In this document: in pieces, positions 1 through 10,357 of the stretch
Position numbering within the stretch: the stretch's first letter is position 1
Layout of the letters: each line of letters opens with the position of its first letter
Assembly (NCBI RefSeq): GCF_000590925.1
Contig: NZ_CP004372.1
Location: 2,833,001-2,897,000, forward strand
Length of the DNA: 64,000 bases
Reading direction: 5' to 3'
From: Roseibacterium elongatum DSM 19469
Lineage (GTDB): Bacteria; Pseudomonadota; Alphaproteobacteria; Rhodobacterales; Rhodobacteraceae
The notes under the pieces: model-generated
Told to the model about the DNA's origin: nothing
What the model saw: only the letters and a program-made list of their open reading frames with translations
The model's database searches: none
Program-made: the position numbers and the translations under genes

Positions 1-1766
1 TACTTTTCCTGTACCGCCATCAGGTTGTCACGCTCAAAGCGCTCCAGCCCTTTGGGATAACGCGACCAGTCGATCTCTTCCTTGGGGTCGTAGACCAGCG
101 CGATATGCTGCACCCCCATCGCCTGCACCTCGGCCGCGATGCGCGCGGGGTCCAGATCGCCCTCGTTATGCTGGCCGCCGGTCATGGCCACGGCATCGTT
201 GAAGAGGATCTTGTAGGTGATGTTGGTGCCCGCCGCCAAGGCGGCGCGAATGGCGAGAATGCCCGAGTGGTTATAGGTGCCCTCGCCCAGGTTCTGGAAC
301 ATGTGGGGCCGGGTCGAGAACGGCGCCTCGCCCACCCAGTTCACGCCCTCGCCGCCCATATGGGTATAGGCCTCGGTCTCGCGGTCCATCCATTTCGCCA
401 TGAAATGACAGCCGATCCCGGCCCCGGCCCGCGCGCCATCGGGCACCCGGGTCGAGGTGTTGTGGGGACAGCCCGAGCAGAACCACGGCACGCGGGCCGC
501 CAGATCGGGGGTGTTCGAGGCACGCTTGGCCTCGTCGACCTTGGCCATGCCGGCGCGGATGCGGTCGGTTTCCCGCCCTTCCTCGATCAGGATCCGGCCG
601 AGTTTCAGCGCGATATCGGCGGGGTCGAGCGCAAAGTGGGTGGGGAACAGGATCTCGCCGCCGCCGCCCTTGCGATAGCCATAGACGCGGCGACCGCGAC
701 GATCGTCAAAGATCGCTTCCTTGACCTGCACCTCGATCAGCTTGCGCTTTTCCTCGACCACCACGATCAGGTCCAGCCCCTCGGCCCAGTCGCGCAGCGA
801 GGTCATGTCCATCGGCCAGGTCTGCCCGACCTTGTAGGTGGTGATCCCCAGCCGCTCGGCCTCGGCCGCGTCAATGTTCAGCGCCGACAGGGCCGACATC
901 AGGTCGAGCCAGTTCTTGCCCGCCGCGACCAGACCGATCTTGGCGCCGGGCTTGCCCCAGACGCGCTTGTCGATACCGTTGGCCCGCGCGAACGCCTCGG
1001 CGGCATAGCGTTTATGAGCGACGAGGCGTTCTTCTTGCGGCACCCAGTGGTCGCCGAGGCGGATGTTCAGCCCGCCCTCGGGCATGTCGAACGGGGGCAG
1101 CACGAAAGACATGCGATCGGGGCGGCCATCGACCACCGCCGTGGCCTCGACCGTGTCCTTCATGGTCTTGAGCCCGACCCAGACGCCGGCGAAACGCGAC
1201 AGCGCAAAGCCGTAATGCCCGAAATCGAGGATTTCCTGCACGCCCGCAGGCGACAGGACCGGCATATGCGCATCGACCAGCGCCCAGTCGGACTGGTGGC
1301 AGGTGGTCGAGGATTCGCCGGTATGATCGTCGCCCATCGCCATCACGACGCCGCCATGGGGCGAGGTGCCGGCCATGTTCACATGCCGCATCACGTCGCC
1401 AGAGCGGTCGACGCCCGGCCCCTTGCCGTACCACAGGCCAAAGACACCATCGAACTTGCCTTCGCCGCGCAACTCGGCCGTCTGGCTACCCCAAAGGGCT
1501 GTGGCGGCCAGATCCTCGTTCAGACCGGGCTGGAAAACGATGTCGGAGGCCGACAACTGCTTGCCCGCGCGCGCCATCTGCAGATCGACCGCCCCCAGCG
1601 GCGACCCGCGATAGCCGGTAACCAGACCGGCGGTATTCAACCCCGCGGCCATATCCCGCGCCTTTTGCGCCAGCATCAGGCGCACCAGCGCCTGCGTGCC
1701 ATTCAGCAAAACCGGGGATTTCGTCAGATCGAACCGATCCGACAGCGAAACCTGTTGCAAACCCAT
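1..1766 (-). CDS. Indolepyruvate:ferredoxin oxidoreductase, N-terminal part (runs off the left edge)
   Basis: Single-chain 2-oxoacid:ferredoxin oxidoreductase that would decarboxylate aryl pyruvates such as indolepyruvate to aryl-acetyl-CoA, using thiamine diphosphate and Fe-S clusters. The frame is open from the ATG at 1766 (MGLQQVSLSDRFDLTKSP) to base 1, at least 588 codons of a family that is usually about 1,130 residues. The pyruvate-binding N domain (GYRGSPLG, MGDDHTGESS) is followed by the start of the TPP domain (PWFCSGCPHN, IGCHFMAKWMD, GEGVNWVGEAPF, NDAVAMTGGQ). A strong AGGGAGGTG ribosome site precedes the start. It is divergent from a LysR gene, with paired palindromes between them. 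The family call is secure; substrate preference is inferred. Confidence 0.93.
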   Translation of the reverse strand, partial: MGLQQVSLSDRFDLTKSPVLLNGTQALVRLMLAQKARDMAAGLNTAGLVTGYRGSPLGAVDLQMARAGKQLSASDIVFQPGLNEDLAATALWGSQTAELRGEGKFDGVFGLWYGKGPGVDRSGDVMRHVNMAGTSPHGGVVMAMGDDHTGESSTTCHQSDWALVDAHMPVLSPAGVQEILDFGHYGFALSRFAGVWVGLKTMKDTVEATAVVDGRPDRMSFVLPPFDMPEGGLNIRLGDHWVPQEERLVAHKRYAAEAFARANGIDKRVWGKPGAKIGLVAAGKNWLDLMSALSALNIDAAEAERLGITTYKVGQTWPMDMTSLRDWAEGLDLIVVVEEKRKLIEVQVKEAIFDDRRGRRVYGYRKGGGGEILFPTHFALDPADIALKLGRILIEEGRETDRIRAGMAKVDEAKRASNTPDLAARVPWFCSGCPHNTSTRVPDGARAGAGIGCHFMAKWMDRETEAYTHMGGEGVNWVGEAPFSTRPHMFQNLGEGTYNHSGILAIRAALAAGTNITYKILFNDAVAMTGGQHNEGDLDPARIAAEVQAMGVQHIALVYDPKEEIDWSRYPKGLERFERDNLMAVQEK

Positions 1767-1806
1767 CGTGCACCTCCCTGCAAGCTAGGGTAACACATTC
1801 CATTAT

Positions 1807-1835
1807 AGGTCAAAAAGGCTGACCTGAAAACAGGT
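1807..1835. promoter_or_regulatory. Overlapping palindromes in the ior/LysR intergenic region
   Basis: AGGTCA (1807-1812) is repeated in inverse as TGACCT (1820-1825). This overlaps a second palindrome, ACCTG-AAAA-CAGGT (1822-1835). The cluster lies about 40-70 bp upstream of the oxidoreductase start and about 130 bp upstream of the LysR start, where an operator or activator site would sit. Which protein binds is not known; the adjacent LysR product or an Lrp-type regulator are candidates. Confidence 0.45.
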
Positions 1836-1963
1836 TTTTCCGCAGGCGGCGGAATTCGGCATACCCGCGTCGACTGAATTTTGGGCAAAGCCGCATTAGG
1901 CTTTGAAAGCGCTGCCCCGGATGCATATCAGGTATTCCGAACACGTAGCTGGAGGTTCGCCCG

Positions 1964-2878
1964 GTGGATTGGGACAAATTGCGAATTTTTCACGCCGTGG
2001 CCGATGCCGGCAGCCTGACCCATGCCGGCGATACGCTGCACCTCAGCCAATCCGCGGTCAGCCGGCAGATTCGCGCCCTCGAGGAAGGGTTGAACACGAC
2101 GCTGTTTCACCGCCACGCGCGCGGTCTGATCCTGACCGAACAGGGTGAATTGCTGTTCGACGCCACCAAGCACATGACCAAACGCCTGGATGCCGCCGCG
2201 GCCCGCATTCGCGACAGCGAGGAAGAGGTCTTCGGCGAATTGCGCGTGACGACGACGATCGGCTTCGGATCGCTGTGGCTGGCCCCGCGCCTGCCGGCGC
2301 TCTATGCGAAATATCCCGACCTGCGGATCGACCTGATGCTGGAGGAACGTGTTCTCGACCTGCCGATGCGCGAGGCCGATGTCGCCATCCGCATGAAGGA
2401 ACCCAGCCAGGCCGACCTGATCCGCCGAAAGCTGATGGCGATCAACATGCGCCTCTACGCCTCGCCCAGCTATCTGGAAAAGAACGGCACGCCGCAAAGC
2501 CTCGAGGAGCTCAGCGAACATCGCCTGATCAGCCAGAACGCCAACAGCGCGCAGGTCTCGGCCGGTGCCGTGTTGGTGCGCGAACTGACGAGCTATGATG
2601 TCGGCAGCCATCTGACGGTGAACAATTACTTCGGCGTCCTGCAGGGCGTCATCCACGATCTGGGCATCGGGGTTCTGCCCGACTACCTGACGCAGGATTT
2701 TCCAGAGATGGTGCGCGTCCTGCCCAATGTTGAATCCAACGAGGTGCCTGTGTTCCTCGCCTATCCCGAGGAATTGCGTCAATCGAAGCGAATCGAGGCG
2801 TTTCGCGAGTTCGTCACCGAAGAGGTCATCGCCCATCGCAAGCGACTGAAAGAAAGCCTCGGCGCACAGGCGGGCTGA
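1964..2878 (+). CDS. LysR-family transcriptional regulator
   Basis: DNA-binding regulator of 304 residues, the normal LysR length. Residues 1-60 form the winged helix-turn-helix (MDWDKLRIFHAVADAGSLTH, LSQSAVSRQIRALEE). The rest is a periplasmic-binding-protein-like effector domain beginning near residue 90 (FGELRVTTTIGFGSLWLAPR). The start is GTG at 1964, chosen because GGAGG lies 8 nt upstream at 1951-1955 and the family conserves the M-D-W-D-x-L-R opening. It is divergent from the indolepyruvate oxidoreductase gene, so it may control that gene, but this is positional inference only. The effector is unknown. Confidence 0.93.
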   Translation: MDWDKLRIFHAVADAGSLTHAGDTLHLSQSAVSRQIRALEEGLNTTLFHRHARGLILTEQGELLFDATKHMTKRLDAAAARIRDSEEEVFGELRVTTTIGFGSLWLAPRLPALYAKYPDLRIDLMLEERVLDLPMREADVAIRMKEPSQADLIRRKLMAINMRLYASPSYLEKNGTPQSLEELSEHRLISQNANSAQVSAGAVLVRELTSYDVGSHLTVNNYFGVLQGVIHDLGIGVLPDYLTQDFPEMVRVLPNVESNEVPVFLAYPEELRQSKRIEAFREFVTEEVIAHRKRLKESLGAQAG

Positions 2879-3013
2879 GCGCGGAGCGGCACAGAACGGC
2901 CGATATCACCATTTCTGTGTGCTATGCGCCACAATCATACCGGGAATGCGGCAGTGCGGCGCGAAACGGCTTGATCGATTCTAATGTGCTGACTATTTCA
3001 GCATCAATGGAGC

Positions 3014-3083
3014 GGAACAGGCAACTGTCCCTTCATTACCTCCCTGTTGGACTTTGGCCGAGATTCGTCTCGGCCTTTTTTTT
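3014..3083 (+). ncRNA. Candidate small RNA or attenuated leader with anti-SD linker
   Basis: Noncoding stretch with three parts. First is a short hairpin with a GNRA loop (GG-A-ACAG, loop GCAA, CTGT-CC; 3014-3030). Next is a pyrimidine-rich linker containing CCTCCCTGTTGGAC (3039-3052). Last is a UUCG-capped terminator at 3056-3083. The linker is complementary to Shine-Dalgarno sequences, and over 13 nt to the ribosome site of the ABC binding-protein gene (18086-18098). A weak promoter (TTGATC at 2971-2976, 17-nt gap, TATTTC) could start it near 3005. Because the acetyltransferase gene starts only 28 nt past the terminator, it could equally be that gene's attenuated 5' leader. Confidence 0.45.
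3056..3083 (+). terminator. Intrinsic terminator with TTCG tetraloop
   Basis: Perfect 8-bp stem GGCCGAGA / TCTCGGCC closed by a TTCG loop (3064-3067) and followed by eight T (3076-3083). It lies between the LysR and acetyltransferase genes, so transcription of the latter needs read-through or a promoter very close to its start. Confidence 0.88.
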
Positions 3084-3110
3084 GACCGCAAGACGCGCAG
3101 AGGGGATGCG

Positions 3111-3599
3111 ATGACCGCGCCTGGAATTGGCCATTGGGTCGAAACAAACCCATCCGATTTCGACGATTGGGACGCGTTGTTGCAACTGTTGGGCGATTGC
3201 TTCGCAGGTATGGAGGGGCGGATCGACCCGCCATCGTCGCTCAACCACCTGACGGCTGCCGATCTTGCCCGCAAAAGCGAGACCGGGGACCTCTTTCTCA
3301 TGCGCATCACGGGCCGCCCGGTCGCCTGCGCTTTCGGGCTGGCGACGCCGGCATGTTACCATGTGGGGAAACTTGCGGTTGCTGCACCGCAGCGCGGCCA
3401 GGGCATGGCGCGCGAGATCCTCGATGCCGCGGCACGGGCGGCTGGCAGCCACGGGTTGACCTGTCTCGAGGTGCAGACCCGTGTCGAACTGCGCGAAAAC
3501 CACCGCCTGTTTCGGCGGCTCGGGTTTTCGCTGGTCGCAGGGACGTCACATGCCGGTCACAGCCGTGCAAGAAGCCTGACGTTCCGCCGCGCCCTGTGA
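3111..3599 (+). CDS. GNAT-family N-acetyltransferase
   Basis: Acetyl-CoA-dependent N-acetyltransferase of 162 residues, a standard single GNAT domain. The acetyl-CoA-binding motif is near residues 86-100 (GKLAVAAPQRGQGMAREIL, with Q-R-G-Q-G-M-A as the R/Q-x-x-G-x-G/A loop). The C-terminal beta strand motif is RELGF-like (HRLFRRLGFSLV). The ATG at 3111 is preferred over an upstream TTG because AGAGGGG lies just before it and the TTG falls inside the terminator. Substrate unknown. The convergent neighbour is an outer-membrane protein gene 22 bp away. Confidence 0.82.
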   Translation: MTAPGIGHWVETNPSDFDDWDALLQLLGDCFAGMEGRIDPPSSLNHLTAADLARKSETGDLFLMRITGRPVACAFGLATPACYHVGKLAVAAPQRGQGMAREILDAAARAAGSHGLTCLEVQTRVELRENHRLFRRLGFSLVAGTSHAGHSRARSLTFRRAL

Positions 3600-3611
3600 T
3601 CGGGCGCGGCG
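3585..3611. other. Perfect 10-bp hairpin between convergent genes
   Basis: CGCCGCGCCC / GGGCGCGGCG with a 7-nt loop spans the acetyltransferase stop codon. There is no T-tract on either strand, so it is not a canonical terminator. It may still help separate the convergent transcripts. Confidence 0.4.
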
Positions 3612-3621
3612 TTGCAGGCCG

Positions 3622-4383
3622 TCAGAAGCCGATGACGAAGCCCATCTCAACGCGCCCGAGCGTGATGTCGAGCTCTTCCTCGAACCCATTGGCATTGATG
3701 CCGAAATCCTGCTGCGGCACATCGTAGGACCCGAAATCCGTGTAGGTGTATTGCAGGGTCAGCGCTGCGTTGTCATTTAACTGGTACATCGTCCCGACAC
3801 CGAACGAATAGCCGTCCACGTCGAAATCCTGCGTTCTGCCATGGCCGGGGGCGGCGGGCTCGGCGAAACGGTCGATCCGACCGTCCATGCTTTCGCCCTG
3901 GCCGAACGCATACCCGGCCGTCCCGAACACCGAGAAGCCACCGCCGAGCGTCATGCCGACGAGCGCGCGCAACTCTACCAGATCGGTGATTTCGAACGCA
4001 TTGGGCGTGCTCAGTTCGAACCGGTCGTCATAGCCGGTGCCCGCCTGGCCGACCCGGATGCGCCGCGTGTCGTCGACGACCATACTGCCCATCATGCCCG
4101 ACAACTCGCCGCCGACGAGGAACCCGCCCAACTCGGTCATGTAGCCGACGCGCAGGTTCACGCCGCCGCCTTCGATATCGAAGGTTTCGGTCGGGTTGCC
4201 CTCGAACAGCGGCGCGGCGATGCCTTCGGGGACGACATAGTGGCTGGTGCTGCTCAACTCCCCGATGCCGATCACCCCGGACGCACCGAAATAAAGGCCA
4301 AGCGGGTCGGCCTGGGCCGTGTTGGCGGGTGCGATGGCCAGCACGGCAGCAACTGCGGTTCCGCCGAGAATTGCACGCATCAT
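3622..4383 (-). CDS. Outer-membrane beta-barrel protein
   Basis: Secreted protein of 253 residues with a Sec signal peptide (MMRAILGGTAVAAVLAIAPA, cleavage after A-Q-A). Glycine-rich alternating strands follow, ending in an aromatic residue (GFVIGF), as expected for small OmpA/OmpW/opacity-type barrels inserted by the BAM complex. Strand-like stretches include YGFGVG-type repeats (GYSFGVGTMYQLND, ALTLQYTYTDFGSYD). The start is the first of two ATG codons at 4383, with GAAGGAAGGA upstream. No specific porin family can be assigned; a role as pore or structural protein is inference. Confidence 0.75.
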   Translation of the reverse strand: MMRAILGGTAVAAVLAIAPANTAQADPLGLYFGASGVIGIGELSSTSHYVVPEGIAAPLFEGNPTETFDIEGGGVNLRVGYMTELGGFLVGGELSGMMGSMVVDDTRRIRVGQAGTGYDDRFELSTPNAFEITDLVELRALVGMTLGGGFSVFGTAGYAFGQGESMDGRIDRFAEPAAPGHGRTQDFDVDGYSFGVGTMYQLNDNAALTLQYTYTDFGSYDVPQQDFGINANGFEEELDITLGRVEMGFVIGF

Positions 4384-4667
4384 GGTCGGGTCCTTCCTTC
4401 TTCCTGTCACGGCCCCTTGGGGGCGCGTCTTTTATTGTGGCGGACGTTATGCCCGGGATGGGCAATGGGCCAGATCGCGGGCCGGTCTGTGGTAAACTCC
4501 GACGCCAACTGCGGTTTTTCGATCACGCCTTGGCGCGGAAGGTGACGCTGGCAGGCTCGCGATGCGCCATCATCGGTGCCGAATCGACCCGCCTGGCGGA
4601 TGGTTCGCAACTGGCCCTTTCCCCTGCCCCCGCCCTGCCCTAAAGACAGGTCAACCGGAGGGGACAG

Positions 4668-6827
<2,160 letters not shown>

Positions 6828-6925
6828 CGCGCAGGCTGAACCGCGCAAGTCGGGCGCGCGACTTGCGCGGGCCCGTCTGCGCACTTACATTTTTCGACGA
6901 CGACAGGTTCAGGGGAACGACAACC

Positions 6926-7162
6926 ATGGCGATAACCGCCCATGAAATCGAAACGATGATCCGCGAAAGCTTTCCAAATGCCAAGATCACCGTGGATGGT
7001 GACGACGGGCAGCATTTCGCGGCGCAGGTGATCGACGAGAGCTTTCGGGGCATGAACCGCGTGCAGCAGCAACGCGCCGTCTATGCCGCGCTCAAGGGCA
7101 AGATGGACGGGTCGAATGGCGAATTGCACGCCCTCGCCCTGACCACCAAAGCGCCGGAATAA
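6926..7162 (+). CDS. BolA-family protein
   Basis: Small 78-residue BolA/IbaG-type protein with the class II KH-like fold (ESFPNAKITVDGDDGQHFAA, SFRGMNRVQQQRAVYAAL). Members pair with CGFS monothiol glutaredoxins to bind or relay a [2Fe-2S] cluster. The histidine in GQHF and a missing long variable loop suit the BolA2/IbaG type. A grxD gene follows 330 bp downstream in the same direction, with one small membrane gene between, which supports the functional pairing. The start is the ATG at 6926 after an AGGGGA ribosome site. Confidence 0.88.
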   Translation: MAITAHEIETMIRESFPNAKITVDGDDGQHFAAQVIDESFRGMNRVQQQRAVYAALKGKMDGSNGELHALALTTKAPE

Positions 7163-7174
7163 GGTGACACCGGC

Positions 7175-7450
7175 ATGGATGCGCGATTGCTGGCGGGACT
7201 GATCCTTGTGCCTTTCATGGTCGTCTTCGTCCATGCGGTGGTTCATGAGTTGCGCCGCTACACGTCCGAGGGCCGCTCGCAATACGGGCTGACCTTCAAT
7301 GAGGAGACAGGCACAACCCATGTCGGCGCGCTTGCCGAGGATGAAAGCGGCTTCGATCCGGACAGCTACGACCCCAGCGATTACAACGACCCCGAAACCG
7401 AGGCGCGGGAAACCCGGCCAGATGACGGCGGGCCCGCGCGCCAGACCTGA
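7175..7450 (+). CDS. Small single-pass membrane protein between bolA and grxD
   Basis: A 91-residue protein of unknown function. One N-terminal hydrophobic segment (LLAGLILVPFMVVFVHAVVH, residues about 5-24) is followed by a hydrophilic acidic tail (SGFDPDSYDPSDYNDPETEA) that would face the cytoplasm or periplasm. It starts 13 bp after bolA and ends 43 bp before grxD, so it is probably co-transcribed with this iron-sulfur pair. No family is recognised. The coding call rests on operon position, codon usage and a clear TM segment. Confidence 0.6.
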   Translation: MDARLLAGLILVPFMVVFVHAVVHELRRYTSEGRSQYGLTFNEETGTTHVGALAEDESGFDPDSYDPSDYNDPETEARETRPDDGGPARQT

Positions 7451-7492
7451 ACAGACCACAGCCCATAACCCGACCAGGAACAGGAACCGACC

Positions 7493-7858
7493 ATGAGCGA
7501 AGATGCAAAGACCCGGATCAAGGACACCGTGACCGCCAATGACGTGGTCCTGTTCATGAAAGGCAGCAAGGACATGCCGCAATGCGGCTTTTCCAGCCGC
7601 GTGGCGGGCGTGCTCAACTACATGGGCGTGCCCTACCAGGACGTGAACGTGCTGGCCGACGAAGACATTCGCCAGGGCATCAAGGATTATTCCGACTGGC
7701 CGACGATCCCGCAGCTTTACGTAAAGGGCGAGTTCATCGGCGGCTGCGATATCGTCACCGAGATGACCCTGTCGGGCGAGTTGGATCAGCTGTTCGACGA
7801 AAAGGGCGTCACCTATTCCAAGGATGCCGCCGACAAGATCCGCGAAGCCAACGCCTGA
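7493..7858 (+). CDS. grxD: Monothiol CGFS glutaredoxin
   Basis: Grx4/GrxD-type glutaredoxin of 121 residues that carries a [2Fe-2S] cluster with glutathione and works with BolA in cluster transfer and iron sensing. The active site C-G-F-S is in KDMPQCGFSSRVAGVLN. The glutathione-binding TIPQLYVKGEFIGGCDIV segment follows. The length is typical. The third gene of the bolA cluster, it is followed 8 bp later by a membrane-protein gene. Confidence 0.94.
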   Translation: MSEDAKTRIKDTVTANDVVLFMKGSKDMPQCGFSSRVAGVLNYMGVPYQDVNVLADEDIRQGIKDYSDWPTIPQLYVKGEFIGGCDIVTEMTLSGELDQLFDEKGVTYSKDAADKIREANA

Positions 7859-7865
7859 GGGCGCG

Positions 7866-8366
7866 ATGCTGCTGTGGGCCCTTCTTGCGCTGCTGGTACC
7901 GGCGCTGGCCTACATGACCGTGACACGACCGGCCGCCCTCTATCTGGGGGCGGCCTTGTTCTGGGCGCTGTTCGCCCTGGGCGTCCGTCTGTTCGCTGGA
8001 CAGCTTTCGCAAGGGGCCATCGGCGAAGACGGAAGTTTCCGCGACATCTATTATGTGGTGACCGACCGTCGGCCAATGATCCTGGCGGGCATCATGGCGG
8101 CGATGGGCGTGTTGATCTGGGGCGCAAGCCGCCTGCTGCATCCCGGCGGCCCCGCCCTGGCCTGGATGTTCGGGGCCGTCTATGCGGGTGCCCTCGTCTA
8201 TCTTTACGGGGCGCCGGTCCTCTTGACCGACCTGGGGTTGCCACGCCTGACGCTCGATGCCGCGACGGCCGGTGTCGTCTCGGCGCTGATGGGGTATCTC
8301 GGCGCGGCGCTGTTTCTCACCGGCGTCGGTGGATCGCTCTTGATGCTGGTGCGGGCACGGCGCTAG
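7866..8366 (+). CDS. Predicted inner-membrane protein, four or five TM segments
   Basis: A 166-residue hydrophobic protein with segments near residues 2-18 ([16 protein letters not shown]), 25-45 ([18 protein letters not shown]), 75-95 ([17 protein letters not shown]), 105-125 and 140-162 ([18 protein letters not shown]). No family is recognised. It follows grxD by 8 bp and probably ends the bolA-grxD transcript. Its TAG stop overlaps the stop of the convergent der gene within one CTAG (8363-8366). Confidence 0.6.
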   Translation: MLLWALLALLVPALAYMTVTRPAALYLGAALFWALFALGVRLFAGQLSQGAIGEDGSFRDIYYVVTDRRPMILAGIMAAMGVLIWGASRLLHPGGPALAWMFGAVYAGALVYLYGAPVLLTDLGLPRLTLDAATAGVVSALMGYLGAALFLTGVGGSLLMLVRARR

Positions 8367-9825
8367 CCCTTTTTTCGCGTCGCCCCGGCGCGGACATGTT
8401 TCGATAGCCGCGAGGGTGTCGATTTCTTGCGGTCCTTGTAGGGGTTCTGATCCGCCTGGCTCCGCATCCAGAGGCGGATGGGCGTGCCCGGCATGTCGAA
8501 ATCCTCGCGCAGGCCATTGATCAGGTAGCGCGAATAACTTTCCGGCAGTTTGTCGGGATGCGAGCACATCACCACAAAGCCCGGCGGACGCGTCTTGGCC
8601 TGGGTCATATAGCGCAGCTTGATCCGCTTGCCGCCCGGCGCGGGGGCGGATGTGCCTCGGTCATGGCGGTCAGCCACCGGTTCAGGCGCGCGGTGGAAAC
8701 CCGGCGGTTCCACGTATCATAGGCTTTGAGGATCGCGGCATTCAGCCGGTCCAGCCCCCGGCCCGTCCTGGCCGACACGGTCACCAGCGGCGCGCCTTTC
8801 AGTTGCGGCAGCAGCCGTTCGAACCCCGTGCGCAGGTCGCGCAGCTTTTCCTGCTTGTCCTCTTCAAGATCCCACTTGTTCACCGCAACCACGACCGCCC
8901 GCCCCTCGCGTGCGGCGAGGTCGGCAATCCGTAGATCCTGCGTCTCGAAGGGGATCGCGGCATCCAGCAGGACGACGACGACCTCGGCGAATTTCACCGC
9001 CCGCAACCCGTCGGCGACCGACAGCTTTTCCAGCTTTTCCTGCACCTTGGCCTTCTTGCGCATGCCGGCCGTGTCGAAAATGCGCATATGCGTGCCCTCC
9101 CATTGGAAAGGCACGGCGATGGAATCGCGCGTGATCCCGGCCTCGGGGCCGGTCAGCAGGCGATCCTCGCCGATGATGCGGTTGATCAGCGTGGACTTGC
9201 CCGCATTGGGGCGGCCCACCACGGCAATCTGCAGCGGGCGCTTCGCGGTGATCGGGCGCGGTCCGTCGCCCTCGGCCTCGGCATCGTCGATGTCGATGTC
9301 GGTCTCGGCCTCTTCGCTGCGCGCCTCGGCCTCTTCGACCAGCGGGGCCAGCCGCGTGGCCAGTTCGGCCATGCCCTCGCCATGCTCGGCCGACAGGGCA
9401 AGGGGTTCGCCCAGACCCAACTCCCACGCCTCGATCAACCCGGCCTCGGCGGCCCGCCCCTCGGCCTTGTTGGCGGTCAGGATGACGGGCTTGCCCGAGC
9501 GGCGCAGGATATCGGCAAAGAGCGTGTCGTTCGGCGTGATGCCGGCCCGCGCGTCGATCAGGAACAGGCAGGCATCGGCCATCTCGACCGCACGCTCGGA
9601 CAGGCGCCGCATCCGGCCCTGAAGGCTGTCATCGGTCGCATCCTCGAGCCCGGCGGTGTCGATCACGGTAAAGCGAAGGTCGCCCAGGCGCGCGGCCCCC
9701 TCGCGCAGGTCACGCGTCACGCCGGGCTGGTCGTCGACCAGCGCCAGACGCTTGCCGACAAGACGGTTGAACAGGGTCGACTTGCCCACATTGGGGCGGC
9801 CGACAATGGCGAGGGTGAAGCTCAT
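8363..9825 (-). CDS. der: Ribosome-assembly GTPase Der (EngA), one frame break
   Basis: Essential GTPase for 50S subunit maturation, with two tandem G domains and a C-terminal KH-like domain. G1 motifs are GRPNVGKST (residues 8-16) and, in the second domain, [14 protein letters not shown] and NKWD are the NKxD elements, and DTAGL/DTAGM are the G3 elements. The KH part contains [19 protein letters not shown]. The frame breaks in the five-G run at 8642-8646, where one base appears missing (H-P-P-P-A-P-G-G-K is restored). The corrected length of about 487 residues is normal. An acidic linker ([18 protein letters not shown]) joins the G domains. Start ATG at 9825. Confidence 0.93.
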
Positions 9826-9898
9826 GACGCTCTCTCGAATGGCCAAGCCGCGCGTGTAGCGCAAAGCGCATGCATTGAAAATCCCCTACGCGCGGTCC

Positions 9899-10357
9899 CT
9901 ACCCGTTGCCAAGTCGGCGCAGTGTCGTCTCGATCGCATTGGCAAAGGCGCTGCGATCCGATTTCGAGAACGGTTTCGGCCCGCCCATGGTCATGCCCTC
10001 CAGCCCGCCTCGCAGATCGGCCATCAGGTCGCGCGTGGCCAGTTTCGAGCCGATATTGCGGGCATCCAATGTCTCGCCGCGCGGGGTCAGACCCAACGCG
10101 CCCGCCTCGACGACACGCGCGGCCAAGGGGATATCGGCGGTGATGACCAGCGATCCCGGCCCGGCGGCATCGGCGATCAGGTCGTCAGCGGCGTCAAAGG
10201 CCGCGCCGGCCATGGTCATGGAAATCAGCGGATGATCGGGATGGCGCAGGTATTGTGCCGCGAAAAGGCGCACCGGCAGCCTGTGCCGAAAAGCGGCGGC
10301 GTAGATTTCTTCCTTGACCGGGCAGGCGTCGGCATCGACGAGGATCTGGGTCGTCAT
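9899..10357 (-). CDS. YaiI/YqxD-family (UPF0178, DUF188) protein
   Basis: A 152-residue protein of the DUF188 family, whose fold is related to NYN/PIN-type nucleases. Conserved acidic motifs are seen at ILVDADACPVKEEIYAAA (N-terminus) and GSLVITADIPLAARVVEAGA, plus the C-terminal GGPKPFSKSDRSAFANAI. The biochemical role is not established. It overlaps the upstream gene by 4 nt (ATGA), so it is the last gene of the puuD operon. The upstream in-frame extension is noncoding shadow. Confidence 0.85.
   Translation of the reverse strand: MTTQILVDADACPVKEEIYAAAFRHRLPVRLFAAQYLRHPDHPLISMTMAGAAFDAADDLIADAAGPGSLVITADIPLAARVVEAGALGLTPRGETLDARNIGSKLATRDLMADLRGGLEGMTMGGPKPFSKSDRSAFANAIETTLRRLGNG

Noticed and set aside
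105..1793. Open frame of 562 codons on the + strand at the left edge
   Set aside because: Shadow of the indolepyruvate oxidoreductase on the minus strand, which has a ribosome site and clear domains.
3585..3611. 10-bp hairpin as an intrinsic terminator
   Set aside because: No T-tract on either strand; kept only as an unassigned hairpin.
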